Shown: piece after piece, positions 1-6,871 of the stretch
Numbering within the stretch: the stretch's first letter is position 1
How the letters are laid out: every line of letters starts with the position of its first letter
Source of the DNA: Allolucifera butyrica
Lineage (GTDB): Bacteria > Bacillota > Negativicutes > Sporomusales > UPPP01
Reading direction: 5' to 3'
DNA length: 64,000 bases
Assembly: GCF_900476375.1 (NCBI RefSeq)
Contig: NZ_UPPP01000074.1
Span: forward strand, 1-64,000
Translations under genes and position numbers: made by a program
Notes under the pieces: generated by a model
The model's input: the letters and a program-made list of their open reading frames with translations, nothing else
Databases searched by the model: none
Told to the model about the DNA's origin: nothing

Positions 1-264
1 AAGGCCAAAATTAGTGTTCTTGTAAGCCCTCATATTGGCATTGCCGTTGAATGGAAACTGCAGTTGTATCCGGTGTTGCCGTATATCAAGCCTGTCAAAA
101 AAGAGCCTGTTGCCCCTTCGTCCAAACAAAAATCAACATGGAGGCCGCCTGATAGTCATTATTACAAATACGGCCATACCTTGATTAATAAAGTCTCCTT
201 CGAAGATACCGACAAGGACATTCTAGCAATGCTGGAATCCATTTTCCTATGCAAATATGCTTAA
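1..264 (+). CDS. C-terminal fragment of a probable transposase, cut by the window edge
   Basis: The frame is open from the first base and ends at a TAA at 262-264, giving the last 87 residues of a longer protein whose start lies outside the window. The tail is basic and proline-rich, with a WRPPDSHYYK-type segment of the sort seen near the C-terminus of some DDE transposases, but no catalytic motif is inside the window. Directly after the stop come two copies of GGTGACATTTTC, a sequence type I associate with the multiply repeated ends of IS21-like elements. The transposase call rests mainly on that flanking repeat. It could be an unrelated protein. Confidence 0.4.
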   Translation, partial: KAKISVLVSPHIGIAVEWKLQLYPVLPYIKPVKKEPVAPSSKQKSTWRPPDSHYYKYGHTLINKVSFEDTDKDILAMLESIFLCKYA

Positions 265-270
265 CTACGA

Positions 271-318
271 GGTGACATTTTCTCACGATAATTATCCCTA
301 TTTGGGGGTGACATTTTC
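271..318. repeat. Two direct copies of GGTGACATTTTC (probable IS end)
   Basis: GGTGACATTTTC occurs at 271-282 and 307-318, 36 bases apart, immediately downstream of the probable transposase stop. Repeated short transposase-binding sites at an element end would explain this. Confidence 0.5.
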
Positions 319-337
319 ACAAGTTATTGACATAGTC

Positions 338-369
338 TACCCCATAAAATTGTGTTTACCCCATAAAAT
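338..369. repeat. Direct repeat TACCCCATAAAAT, period 19
   Basis: TACCCCATAAAAT is found at 338-350 and again at 357-369. It lies just beyond the probable IS end, so it may be part of the element or a regulatory repeat in the flanking DNA. No function can be assigned. Confidence 0.5.
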
Positions 370-420
370 ACAGTATTGCCTGCCTAATTGCCTTCCATTT
401 CCAGTTATTTGAAAATGAGC

Positions 421-450
421 AAAAATAAAAAGACCCCGCGAACCCGCGAG
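421..450 (-). terminator. Rho-independent terminator of tRNA-Arg
   Basis: On the minus strand CTCGCG pairs with CGCGGG around a GGTT loop (435-450), followed by a T-rich run at 421-434. It lies 19 bases beyond the 3' end of the tRNA. Confidence 0.65.
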
Positions 451-468
451 ATCTCAATACTTTTCTTA

Positions 469-543
469 TGGTGCGCCCGGCAGGAATCGAACCTGCGCTC
501 CCGGCTCCGGAGGCCGGTGCTCTATCCCCTGAGCTACGGGCGC
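469..543 (-). tRNA. tRNA-Arg (anticodon CCG)
   Basis: A full cloverleaf can be folded on the minus strand: acceptor GCGCCCG, D-arm with GCTCAG, anticodon stem CCGGC/GCCGG enclosing loop CTCCGGA (anticodon CCG, codon CGG), and a T-arm containing GGTTCGATTCC. The CCA end is encoded (469-471). Confidence 0.95.
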
Positions 544-661
544 ATTGGCTGTTTCAAGTCACATATTGCATTATAGCATAGCCTAAACATTATGGCAACT
601 AAAATCTGCAACTTTTTATTACCTTTTTCAGGATACCGGTTTTACCACCGGTACGCTCTGA

Positions 662-1048
662 TTACTTGTCCGGTGTCGGTGTTTGACAATAAGGACAAGT
701 CTTCCATTCCCGGTTAATTTCCCTGCCGCAGTTTTGACATTTCGGTTTCAGCGTATGACCGCAATAGGGACAAATTTTAAAATCCTCTTGCACCCGATTA
801 CCGCACATGGGACAATGGACTGTATTTTCCACGACCGTTGCTTCCACATCAATCACATTCTCATCCCGATGGGCCCTGGGCATTTGTTTACGTCCTACAA
901 CCAGATACAAAGGAAGAAAAATAATTAAAGCCGCCAATACACCGGCTGCCCACATCAACGCCGTACTATTTGTTTGCCCCCTGCTTCTTGCATCGGTATA
1001 TACCCAATATGCCGCTACCAGCGCGATGGCCAAGCCAATTGTCGTCAC
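662..1048 (-). CDS. Small membrane protein with two C-terminal zinc ribbons
   Basis: A protein of 128 residues starting at GTG, preceded by GGGGG at a suitable distance. The N-terminal half has two hydrophobic segments (about residues 3-20 and 30-52). The C-terminal half holds four CxxC knuckles (CPMC, CPYC, CQNC, CPYC), which form two zinc-ribbon modules presumably facing the cytoplasm. No catalytic domain is visible. Proteins with this layout are common in Firmicutes and mostly uncharacterised. A role in protein or nucleic acid contact at the membrane is only a guess. It is transcribed away from the niaP region and separated from it by a 31-codon ORF. Confidence 0.8.
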   Translation of the reverse strand: MTTIGLAIALVAAYWVYTDARSRGQTNSTALMWAAGVLAALIIFLPLYLVVGRKQMPRAHRDENVIDVEATVVENTVHCPMCGNRVQEDFKICPYCGHTLKPKCQNCGREINREWKTCPYCQTPTPDK

Positions 1049-1118
1049 AAACAGTTCCCCCTGCCGATTACTAAAGTAGTTACCGTATTATTATAACATT
1101 GCAATTTAAAATAGGAAA

Positions 1119-1137
1119 GCCACGCAAAATGCGTGGC
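1119..1137 (-). terminator. Hairpin GCCACGC/GCGTGGC, possible terminator
   Basis: A perfect 7-bp stem with a 5-base loop. On the minus strand it is followed by TTTCCTATTTT, a weak U-tract. It could end transcripts of the 31-codon ORF or of niaP before the zinc-ribbon gene. Confidence 0.5.
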
Positions 1138-1154
1138 TGACTGTTAAGCTTGCG

Positions 1155-1250
1155 TTAATGAAAAGCCCACCAAAAAGTCACTGTCAAAAATAATGCGGTG
1201 GCAAGACTATACAGCAGTAATTTTCCCACATCTCCCAGAGATACGTTCAT
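1155..1250 (-). CDS. 31-residue single-span membrane peptide
   Basis: ATG at 1248-1250 opens 31 codons ending in TAA at 1155-1157. The peptide starts MNVSLGDVGK, is then strongly hydrophobic (LLLYSLATALFLTV) and ends FWWAFH, so it looks like a single membrane span with an aromatic interfacial end. A strong ribosome binding site, AAGGTGG, lies eight to nine bases upstream. That site sits in the 3' arm of an ACCACC/GGTGGT hairpin (1259-1283), so translation could be gated by RNA folding. The size is too short for automatic gene finders. I recognise no family. Confidence 0.55.
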   Translation of the reverse strand: MNVSLGDVGKLLLYSLATALFLTVTFWWAFH

Positions 1251-1258
1251 CGCAATAC

Positions 1259-1283
1259 ACCACCTTAATTATCTTCCGGTGGT
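1259..1283 (-). promoter_or_regulatory. Hairpin covering the ribosome binding site of the 31-codon ORF
   Basis: On the minus strand ACCACC pairs with GGTGGT across a 13-base loop. The 3' arm contains the Shine-Dalgarno AAGGTGG. Translational gating is an inference. Confidence 0.35.
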
Positions 1284-1333
1284 TATATATTATCAGAATT
1301 GATAGATAATTTCAATAAATTCTTTTTTGACAG

Positions 1334-2653
1334 TTACCGACTAATTTCGTCCAACAATTTGCCTTTGGTTTCTTCGCCAAGAAACCAAACGGCGCCGGCA
1401 ATCAACACCATAACAACAGTAAACATAATAAATACATTCATAAATCCACTCCGGGCGCTAACCATATAGCCGACAAAAATGGGCGCCAAAATTCCGCCAA
1501 TTCTTCCGACCGCTGCCGCCCAACCGGAACCGAAAGCCCGTATCCGGGTCGGATACAATTCCGGTGTATAAGTATACACGACTCCCCACGCTCCCAAATT
1601 GAAAAATGACATCATGCTTCCCCAAAACAGAATAGAGACCACACTGCCCCCCTGTCCGAAAAACCAGGCGCATAATGCGCTAAGCAGCAAATAAGCTGCC
1701 AGCGTTGCTTTGCGGCCAACGCGCTCTACCAGATAAGCCGCCGAATAATATCCCGGCAGTTGAGCCAATGTCATAATTAAAAGGTATTGGAATGTTTTCA
1801 GGATAGTAATTCCCTGGCCCGCCATCAAAGAAGGCAGCCAGATAAAAATACCGTAATAAGTATAAACAATGCCAAACCACAAAATCCATAACATAACGGT
1901 TCTTGGGGCCAAGCCCTTCGTCCAAATATCCTGGAAGGCCGGACGGAATTTCGCCGCCTTTTCAGGCACAATTGCGGCTTCCGCCACCGCCAGGCCGGAC
2001 TCTTCTTCCAGCTTGCTTACCAGTTGGTGTGCTGCTGCCACCTGTCCTTTTTCCAATAAATAACGCACTGACTCCGGCACTTTTTTTCCGATGTGAAAAA
2101 CATACAGAGCCGGCAGGGCGCCGATTAAAAATGCGGCTTGCCAGCCGTAGCGGGGAATCAGTAAATAAGATATCAGCGCAGCTGCCAGCCAGCCTACCGC
2201 CCAGAAACTTTCCAGCAGGACAATAAACCGCCCCCGCTTTCCAGCCGGAGCATATTCCGATACCAGGGTAACGGCTACCGGCAGTTGTCCGCCCAAACCA
2301 AAGCCGACTAAAAAACGGAATAATAATAGGACGGTATAATTCCAGGCTACGCCGCATAAACCGGTGGCAATACTATAAAACACCAGCGTGGCGGCAAATA
2401 CTTTCTTGCGGCCAAACCGGTCGGCCAGTGAACCGGCCAGCACTGCGCCCAAAGCCATTCCTACCAGTCCCATGCTGCCGATATACCCGACTTGCGCCGG
2501 TGTTAATCCCCATTTCCGGGCCAGTACCGGCAGCACAAAGGCGATAATCCCCGTGTCCATAGCATCAAACATCCATCCCAGACCCGTAAGCAACAGCAAT
2601 TGATAATGAAACCGTCCGGCGGGAATTCGCTCCAACCGACTGATGATGTCCAT
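1334..2653 (-). CDS. niaP: MFS transporter, probable niacin/nicotinamide permease NiaP
   Basis: A protein of 439 residues with about 12 membrane spans. The frame is open further upstream, but the ATG at 2651-2653 has an AGGGGG ribosome site, and the longer version would read through the operator at 2675-2702. The protein has the major facilitator signatures ADRFGRKK between spans 2 and 3 and VERVGRKA in the second half. The N-terminal MDAMDTGIIAF resembles the NiaP/sugar-porter branch. It lies directly downstream of the gene for the niacin-responsive repressor NiaR, in the same orientation, with a 113-base gap containing a palindrome. Context plus family make niacin uptake the best call; other small aromatic acids are possible substrates. 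Confidence 0.75.
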   Translation of the reverse strand: MDIISRLERIPAGRFHYQLLLLTGLGWMFDAMDTGIIAFVLPVLARKWGLTPAQVGYIGSMGLVGMALGAVLAGSLADRFGRKKVFAATLVFYSIATGLCGVAWNYTVLLLFRFLVGFGLGGQLPVAVTLVSEYAPAGKRGRFIVLLESFWAVGWLAAALISYLLIPRYGWQAAFLIGALPALYVFHIGKKVPESVRYLLEKGQVAAAHQLVSKLEEESGLAVAEAAIVPEKAAKFRPAFQDIWTKGLAPRTVMLWILWFGIVYTYYGIFIWLPSLMAGQGITILKTFQYLLIMTLAQLPGYYSAAYLVERVGRKATLAAYLLLSALCAWFFGQGGSVVSILFWGSMMSFFNLGAWGVVYTYTPELYPTRIRAFGSGWAAAVGRIGGILAPIFVGYMVSARSGFMNVFIMFTVVMVLIAGAVWFLGEETKGKLLDEISR

Positions 2654-2674
2654 CTTGCATTCCCCCTGTATAGT

Positions 2675-2702
2675 ATTTACATCTGTCTTGTCACATGTAA
2701 AT
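2675..2702 (-). promoter_or_regulatory. Probable NiaR operator upstream of niaP
   Basis: An inverted repeat ATTTACAT/ATGTAAAT separated by 12 bases, with TGTCTTGTCA in the middle. It sits 22 bases upstream of the niaP start and just downstream of niaR. Its position between a niacin repressor and a niacin transporter is the main argument. Confidence 0.55.
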
Positions 2703-2766
2703 ATTATACAGCGGTCCGGCTGGGGATACAAGATGCCGTCAACCTCTTACCGACTATTTTTCTGTT

Positions 2767-3282
2767 CTATTTCAATAAAATACCCTGTTTCTGCAATTCT
2801 CTTTTAATGTGGAGTAACACGTCCTGTGACGGCACTTCCACCGTATGCAGATGCACGCCGCCGGTTATGCTGGATAGAGGTTCCGCACCGCTGTCTTGCA
2901 GTCTTTGCATAAAGTCGGCCAAATCCCGCCGGGATGCCAGCATGAGATTCCCTTTCAATTCACCATATAGCGCATGTTCCACAATCACATCCAGAATTTT
3001 GCCACCATTATCAATAATGATGGTTAATTCCTGCTCCATACGATCCATGCCATGCTTGCAGGGCAATTTGGCCACTACATTGAGCTGCTTTTTCGGTTCA
3101 GGCAGTATATATCCCTGCGGTGTCGCGTAAATATCCAGCCCTGCCGCGCGCAGGATGGCAATGTCGCCGACAACAATCTGACGGCTTACTCCCAGTTCCT
3201 GAGCCAGTGCCCCGCCGGTAACCGGTAAACCGGCCCCCTGTAATCTTTCGACCAACATGGCTCGCCTTTCTTTAGCATTCAT
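2767..3282 (-). CDS. niaR: Niacin-responsive transcriptional repressor NiaR
   Basis: A protein of 171 residues. Residues 1-60 form a winged helix-turn-helix of the HTH_11 type (LAQELGVSRQIVVGDIAILRAAG). Residues 75-170 form a 3H domain, named for its conserved histidines, visible here in CKHGMDRMEQE, VEHALYGELKG and GGVHLHTVEV. NiaR proteins of Firmicutes bind nicotinic acid and repress NAD synthesis and niacin uptake genes. The adjacent downstream transporter with an intervening palindrome fits this. The start ATG has an AGAGGTG ribosome site. Confidence 0.87.
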   Translation of the reverse strand: MNAKERRAMLVERLQGAGLPVTGGALAQELGVSRQIVVGDIAILRAAGLDIYATPQGYILPEPKKQLNVVAKLPCKHGMDRMEQELTIIIDNGGKILDVIVEHALYGELKGNLMLASRRDLADFMQRLQDSGAEPLSSITGGVHLHTVEVPSQDVLLHIKRELQKQGILLK

Positions 3283-3430
3283 GGTTTCACCTCTTCTGGG
3301 TCAATCATTGATAAGAATTATTTTAGCTGTTCTTTCAAGGTTATACAAGTTCTTCCTTACCCGAAAAAGGAAATCCCCCGGCACTGTCGAAAAAATCACT
3401 AGCTTACAATTCACAAGAGGGGGCTTTCCC

Positions 3431-4072
3431 GTGAGTCAGTTTACAGAATGGCACAATGACCTGTTAGGCGAAAAGGTAGTCCAGGCTTTGATTAAAAATA
3501 ATTTTTCCGCCGCCTATGTAAAAACCAGGCAAGAAGCCTGCCAACAAATTTTAGCTCTTATACCGCCCGAGGCAACGATCGGCATGGGCGGCTCCTGGAC
3601 GGTAAAAGAGCTGGGACTGGATGAGGCACTGGAGGTCCGTGGCAATCCTATATTTAATCACAATAAACCGGGACTTACACCGGCAGAGGCGGCCGAATTG
3701 CGCCGCAGACAATTAACCGCCGATGTATTTCTGACCGGCACCAACACCGTCACTCTTGACGGAAAGCTGGTAAATGTCGACGGCAATGGCAACCGGGTAG
3801 CAGCCATGATTTACGGCCCCAAAAAAGTAATCGTTATAGCCGGCATTAATAAAATAGTGAAGGATGTCGAAGCGGCCGAACGACGGATCGAACAGTATGC
3901 CGCGCCAATCAATAATAAGCGCCTGGGGCGGCCCAACCCCTGCGTTCAGACAGGAGTCTGCATGGATTGTCAATTGCCGACCCGTATCTGTAATGTTACC
4001 ACCATTCTCCGTAAACGCCCGTCAGCAACGGACATTCATGTTGTTGTCGTCGGCGAAGAACTAGGCTTTTAA
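3431..4072 (+). CDS. LUD-domain protein (lactate-utilization type, DUF162)
   Basis: A protein of 213 residues. The best start is GTG at 3431, six bases after AGAGGGGGC; the open frame extends further upstream but without a ribosome site. The sequence is typical of stand-alone LUD proteins: GMGGSWTVKELG near residue 50, the FLTGTNTVTLDGKLVNVDG core, and a C-terminal cysteine cluster CVQTGVCMDC followed by RICNVTTI. The family contains LutC/LutB of lactate oxidation, but stand-alone clostridial members like this have no established reaction. No lutA or lutB homologue lies nearby. It is divergent from niaR and ends at a strong terminator. Confidence 0.8.
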   Translation: MSQFTEWHNDLLGEKVVQALIKNNFSAAYVKTRQEACQQILALIPPEATIGMGGSWTVKELGLDEALEVRGNPIFNHNKPGLTPAEAAELRRRQLTADVFLTGTNTVTLDGKLVNVDGNGNRVAAMIYGPKKVIVIAGINKIVKDVEAAERRIEQYAAPINNKRLGRPNPCVQTGVCMDCQLPTRICNVTTILRKRPSATDIHVVVVGEELGF

Positions 4073-4126
4073 AAACTGCGCAGTCCCGCCGCAAGTTGCG
4101 GTCGGGCTGCGCAGTTTATTTTTCCG
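4072..4126. terminator. Strong bidirectional-looking terminator after the LUD gene
   Basis: AAAACTGCGCAGTCCCG pairs with CGGGCTGCGCAGTTT around a further CCGCAAGTTGCGG hairpin, followed by ATTTTT on the plus strand. Confidence 0.85.
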
Positions 4127-4158
4127 ATAAAAAAACACAGGTTCTCTTCCCTGTGTTT
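4126..4158 (-). terminator. Terminator of the tRNA cluster
   Basis: On the minus strand AAACACAGG pairs with CCTGTGTTT, followed by TTTTA. It lies 13 bases beyond the end of tRNA-Val. Confidence 0.8.
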
Positions 4159-4170
4159 CCGTCTTCCTTA

Positions 4171-4246
<76 letters not shown>

Positions 4247-4251
4247 GAATA

Positions 4252-4326
4252 TGGTGACCCGTAGGGGATTCGAACCCCTGATACCGCCGTGAAAGGGCGG
4301 TGTCTTAACCGCTTGACCAACGGGCC
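4252..4326 (-). tRNA. tRNA-Glu (anticodon TTC)
   Basis: Minus-strand cloverleaf with acceptor GGCCCGT, anticodon stem CCGCC/GGCGG around CTTTCAC (anticodon TTC) and T-loop GTTCGAATC. CCA is encoded. Confidence 0.95.
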
Positions 4327-4331
4327 ATAAC

Positions 4332-4407
4332 TGGCTCCTCGAGTAGGACTCGAACCTACGACCGATCGGTTAACAGCCGATTGCTCTACCAGCTGAGCTA
4401 TCGAGGA
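4332..4407 (-). tRNA. tRNA-Asn (anticodon GTT)
   Basis: Minus-strand cloverleaf with acceptor TCCTCGA, anticodon stem ATCGG/CCGAT around CTGTTAA (anticodon GTT) and T-loop GTTCGAGTC. CCA is encoded. It is the first gene of the tRNA operon. Confidence 0.95.
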
Positions 4408-4578
4408 ATGACAACATAATGTATTATAAAATACCTCCGGGAAAAAATCAAGCCATTAAATAAAATATTTCGTGTTTTTTTATGGAAACTAAAAGATCCG
4501 GCCGCTTTTCCCAATGATAAGAAGGATAATTGTAGAAAAATGCCAAATACTATTCAATGGACTTAGGAGGTGTTCTAT

Positions 4579-5691
4579 TTGGATTCAAGAATACAAACGC
4601 TGGCCAAAAATCTGGTTCAATATTCCACTGCGCTCCAGCCTGGCGAAAAAGTCTTAATTGAAGTGTATGATAACGCGCTTCCTTTGGCAAAATCCCTGGT
4701 TGATCAAGCCTATCAGGCCGATGCCGTCCCATTTCTCACGCTAAAAAACGTGGAGCTGCAGCGCAAATTGCTGCGCAGCGCATCCCGTGAACAGCTGCGG
4801 TTAATTGGACAATGGGAAACCGAACGGATGCAGCATATGGATGCTTATATCGGCGTCAGAGCCGGTCAAAATGTCAGTGAAATGGCGGATGTTTCGCCGG
4901 AACAAATGCAAATGTATCAAAAATATTGGATGAAACCTGTCCACACGGACGTACGGGTACCCCAGACCAAATGGTGTGTTATGCGTTATCCTAACGCATC
5001 CATGGCTCAGTTGGCCAACATGAGCACGGAAGCGTTTGAAGATTTCTATTTTCAGGTATGTACTCTGGATTATGCGAAAATGGCTGAAGCTATGACGCCG
5101 CTGGTTGAGTTGATGCAGCGTACGGACCGGGTAGAAATCCATGGCCCGGATACGGACTTAACCTTTTCCATTAAAGGGATCCCGGCAATAAAATGCTGTG
5201 GTCTGCGCAATATCCCCGACGGAGAAGTCTATACGGCGCCGGTAAAACATTCCGTTAACGGAACAATTACTTATAATACTCCTGCCGTTTACCAAGGTTT
5301 TACCTACGAAAACATCCGCCTTGAATTCAAGGACGGTAAAATTGTCAAGGCCACCGCCAACGATACGGAAAAAATCAACAAAATATTTGATACGGACGAA
5401 GGGGCCCGTTATATTGGCGAATTTGCCCTGGGGGTAAATCCGTTTATTGAAAAACCAATGAAAGATACCTTATTTGACGAAAAAATTAAGGGAAGTTTTC
5501 ATTTTACCCCCGGCAATGCCTACCAAAAAGCATTTAACGGCAATCAATCCGCGATTCACTGGGACTTGGTCTGTATCCAGAATCCCGAATACGGCGGCGG
5601 CGAAATCTGGTTCGATGACCGGTTAATACGCAAAGACGGCCGTTTTGTCATTCCTGAATTGGAAGGCCTCAACCCGGAAAACCTGATGTGA
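4579..5691 (+). CDS. M29-family aminopeptidase (AmpS/thermophilic aminopeptidase type)
   Basis: A protein of 370 residues. I choose the TTG at 4579 because AGGAGGTG lies seven bases before it; an in-frame GTG at 4570 overlaps that ribosome site. M29 enzymes are cytoplasmic two-metal aminopeptidases that remove N-terminal residues from peptides. Family features include the N-terminal substrate-groove half (GEKVLIEVYDNA, IGVRAGQNVSEMADV) and the C-terminal metal-binding half with FALGVNPFIEKPMKDTLFDEK and SAIHWDLVC. Length fits the family. It stands alone between the tRNA cluster and a terminator shared with speE. Confidence 0.85.
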   Translation: MDSRIQTLAKNLVQYSTALQPGEKVLIEVYDNALPLAKSLVDQAYQADAVPFLTLKNVELQRKLLRSASREQLRLIGQWETERMQHMDAYIGVRAGQNVSEMADVSPEQMQMYQKYWMKPVHTDVRVPQTKWCVMRYPNASMAQLANMSTEAFEDFYFQVCTLDYAKMAEAMTPLVELMQRTDRVEIHGPDTDLTFSIKGIPAIKCCGLRNIPDGEVYTAPVKHSVNGTITYNTPAVYQGFTYENIRLEFKDGKIVKATANDTEKINKIFDTDEGARYIGEFALGVNPFIEKPMKDTLFDEKIKGSFHFTPGNAYQKAFNGNQSAIHWDLVCIQNPEYGGGEIWFDDRLIRKDGRFVIPELEGLNPENLM

Positions 5692-5742
5692 GAAAGACTG
5701 TTCACGCAGCCTTCCGGCTCATGTCTCAGGGTACGGGATACT

Positions 5743-5775
5743 AAAAAAGACCTGATTTAAAATCAGGTCTTTTTT
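5743..5775. terminator. Bidirectional terminator between the aminopeptidase gene and speE
   Basis: GACCTGAT pairs with ATCAGGTC around TTAAA, flanked by six A on the left and six T on the right, so it can serve both converging genes. Confidence 0.9.
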
Positions 5776-5796
5776 CTGCGCCATGAGCCGAATTTT

Positions 5797-6630
5797 TTAC
5801 CGTATTAAATTACGAATAAAATTAGGCAGTTCAAAACAGGCCTTATGGACAGCCCCATTATAATAGCGAGTGTTCAACTCAGGCAGATTGGCAACATTGA
5901 TTTGCAGCGGGTCATACTTTTTGGACCCCATGGTAAAACAGTGCAAACCGCCGGGATACAGAGGAATATTGGCCAAATATAGTCTGGTAAGCGGAAATAA
6001 GGCGGCAATATCCCGGTAAAGATGGCGAATCAGGTCCTGATGATAAAAAGGCGACTCTGTTTGCTGCACGAATAAGCCGTCTGCTTTCAGCGCTTTATGT
6101 ACATTCCGGTAAAATTCCGGTGTAAATAATCCTTCTCCCGGACCAATCGGGTCGGAGCAGTCGACAATAATCACATCATACTGCCCTTCCGCCTCCGCCA
6201 TATGTTTGATGCCATCGCCAATTTTCAACTGCACTTTGGGATGATTGGTAAGCAAGGCGGCACTGATTTCCGGCAAAAACTTTTTCGAAACGTCCACCAC
6301 CAAGCCGTCAATTTCCACCATCTCCACACTCTCAACCCCGGCATGTTTTACGGTCTCCCGCACCGCTCCCCCGTCGCCGCCGCCGATCACCAAAATCTTT
6401 TTCGGATTGGCATGAGTGCAAAGCGGTACGTGAACAATCATCTCGTGATAAATGTATTCGTCAAAGACAGAAGTCTGAAATACACCGTCCAGGACCAGCA
6501 TTCTGCCGAATTCCAGGGAATCGACCACAGCGACTTCCTGAAACTCGGACTGTCCCTGAAACAACGTTTCCTTAATCCGGCACGTCAATCCAAGATTTTT
6601 TGTTTGATATTCGGTATACCATAATTCCAA
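5797..6630 (-). CDS. speE: Spermidine synthase (polyamine aminopropyltransferase)
   Basis: A protein of 277 residues, full length for SpeE. It transfers the aminopropyl group of decarboxylated S-adenosylmethionine to putrescine in the cytoplasm. The nucleotide-binding motif is VIGGGDGGAVRE, followed by the acidic VEIDG strand and the catalytic-loop motif VDCSDPIGPGEGLF. The N-terminal beta domain contains GRMLVLDGVFQTSVFDEYIYHEM, also typical. The start is TTG at 6630, seven bases after GGAGG. No speD or speA is nearby. The gene is divergent from the GH26-like gene across a region with a 9-bp inverted repeat. Confidence 0.93.
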   Translation of the reverse strand: MELWYTEYQTKNLGLTCRIKETLFQGQSEFQEVAVVDSLEFGRMLVLDGVFQTSVFDEYIYHEMIVHVPLCTHANPKKILVIGGGDGGAVRETVKHAGVESVEMVEIDGLVVDVSKKFLPEISAALLTNHPKVQLKIGDGIKHMAEAEGQYDVIIVDCSDPIGPGEGLFTPEFYRNVHKALKADGLFVQQTESPFYHQDLIRHLYRDIAALFPLTRLYLANIPLYPGGLHCFTMGSKKYDPLQINVANLPELNTRYYNGAVHKACFELPNFIRNLIR

Positions 6631-6696
6631 TATAAAACCTCCTTATGTCGGGAAAAATCTCCATTCTCCCCAGGCATGATACCGCCTGCATTTTTT

Positions 6697-6730
6697 ATTA
6701 TGGTTCTATTAGCGGCCAATAAACCATAAT
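6697..6730. promoter_or_regulatory. Inverted repeat in the speE/GH26 divergent region
   Basis: ATTATGGTT (6697-6705) and AACCATAAT (6722-6730) form a perfect 9-bp repeat with a 16-base spacer between two divergent genes. It could be an operator or an RNA hairpin; no regulator is identified. Confidence 0.4.
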
Positions 6731-6871
6731 GTTCTTAAATATAAATTTTATCATAAAACTGGCAATAGGAAAAGTCGGGTCCGGGCGAGAAATGGAAAAG
6801 CGTTGCCAACTGCCAAATCCAGGGGTACACTGATTATGATACAGCCCTACTACGAATGGAGAGGTGGCAAA

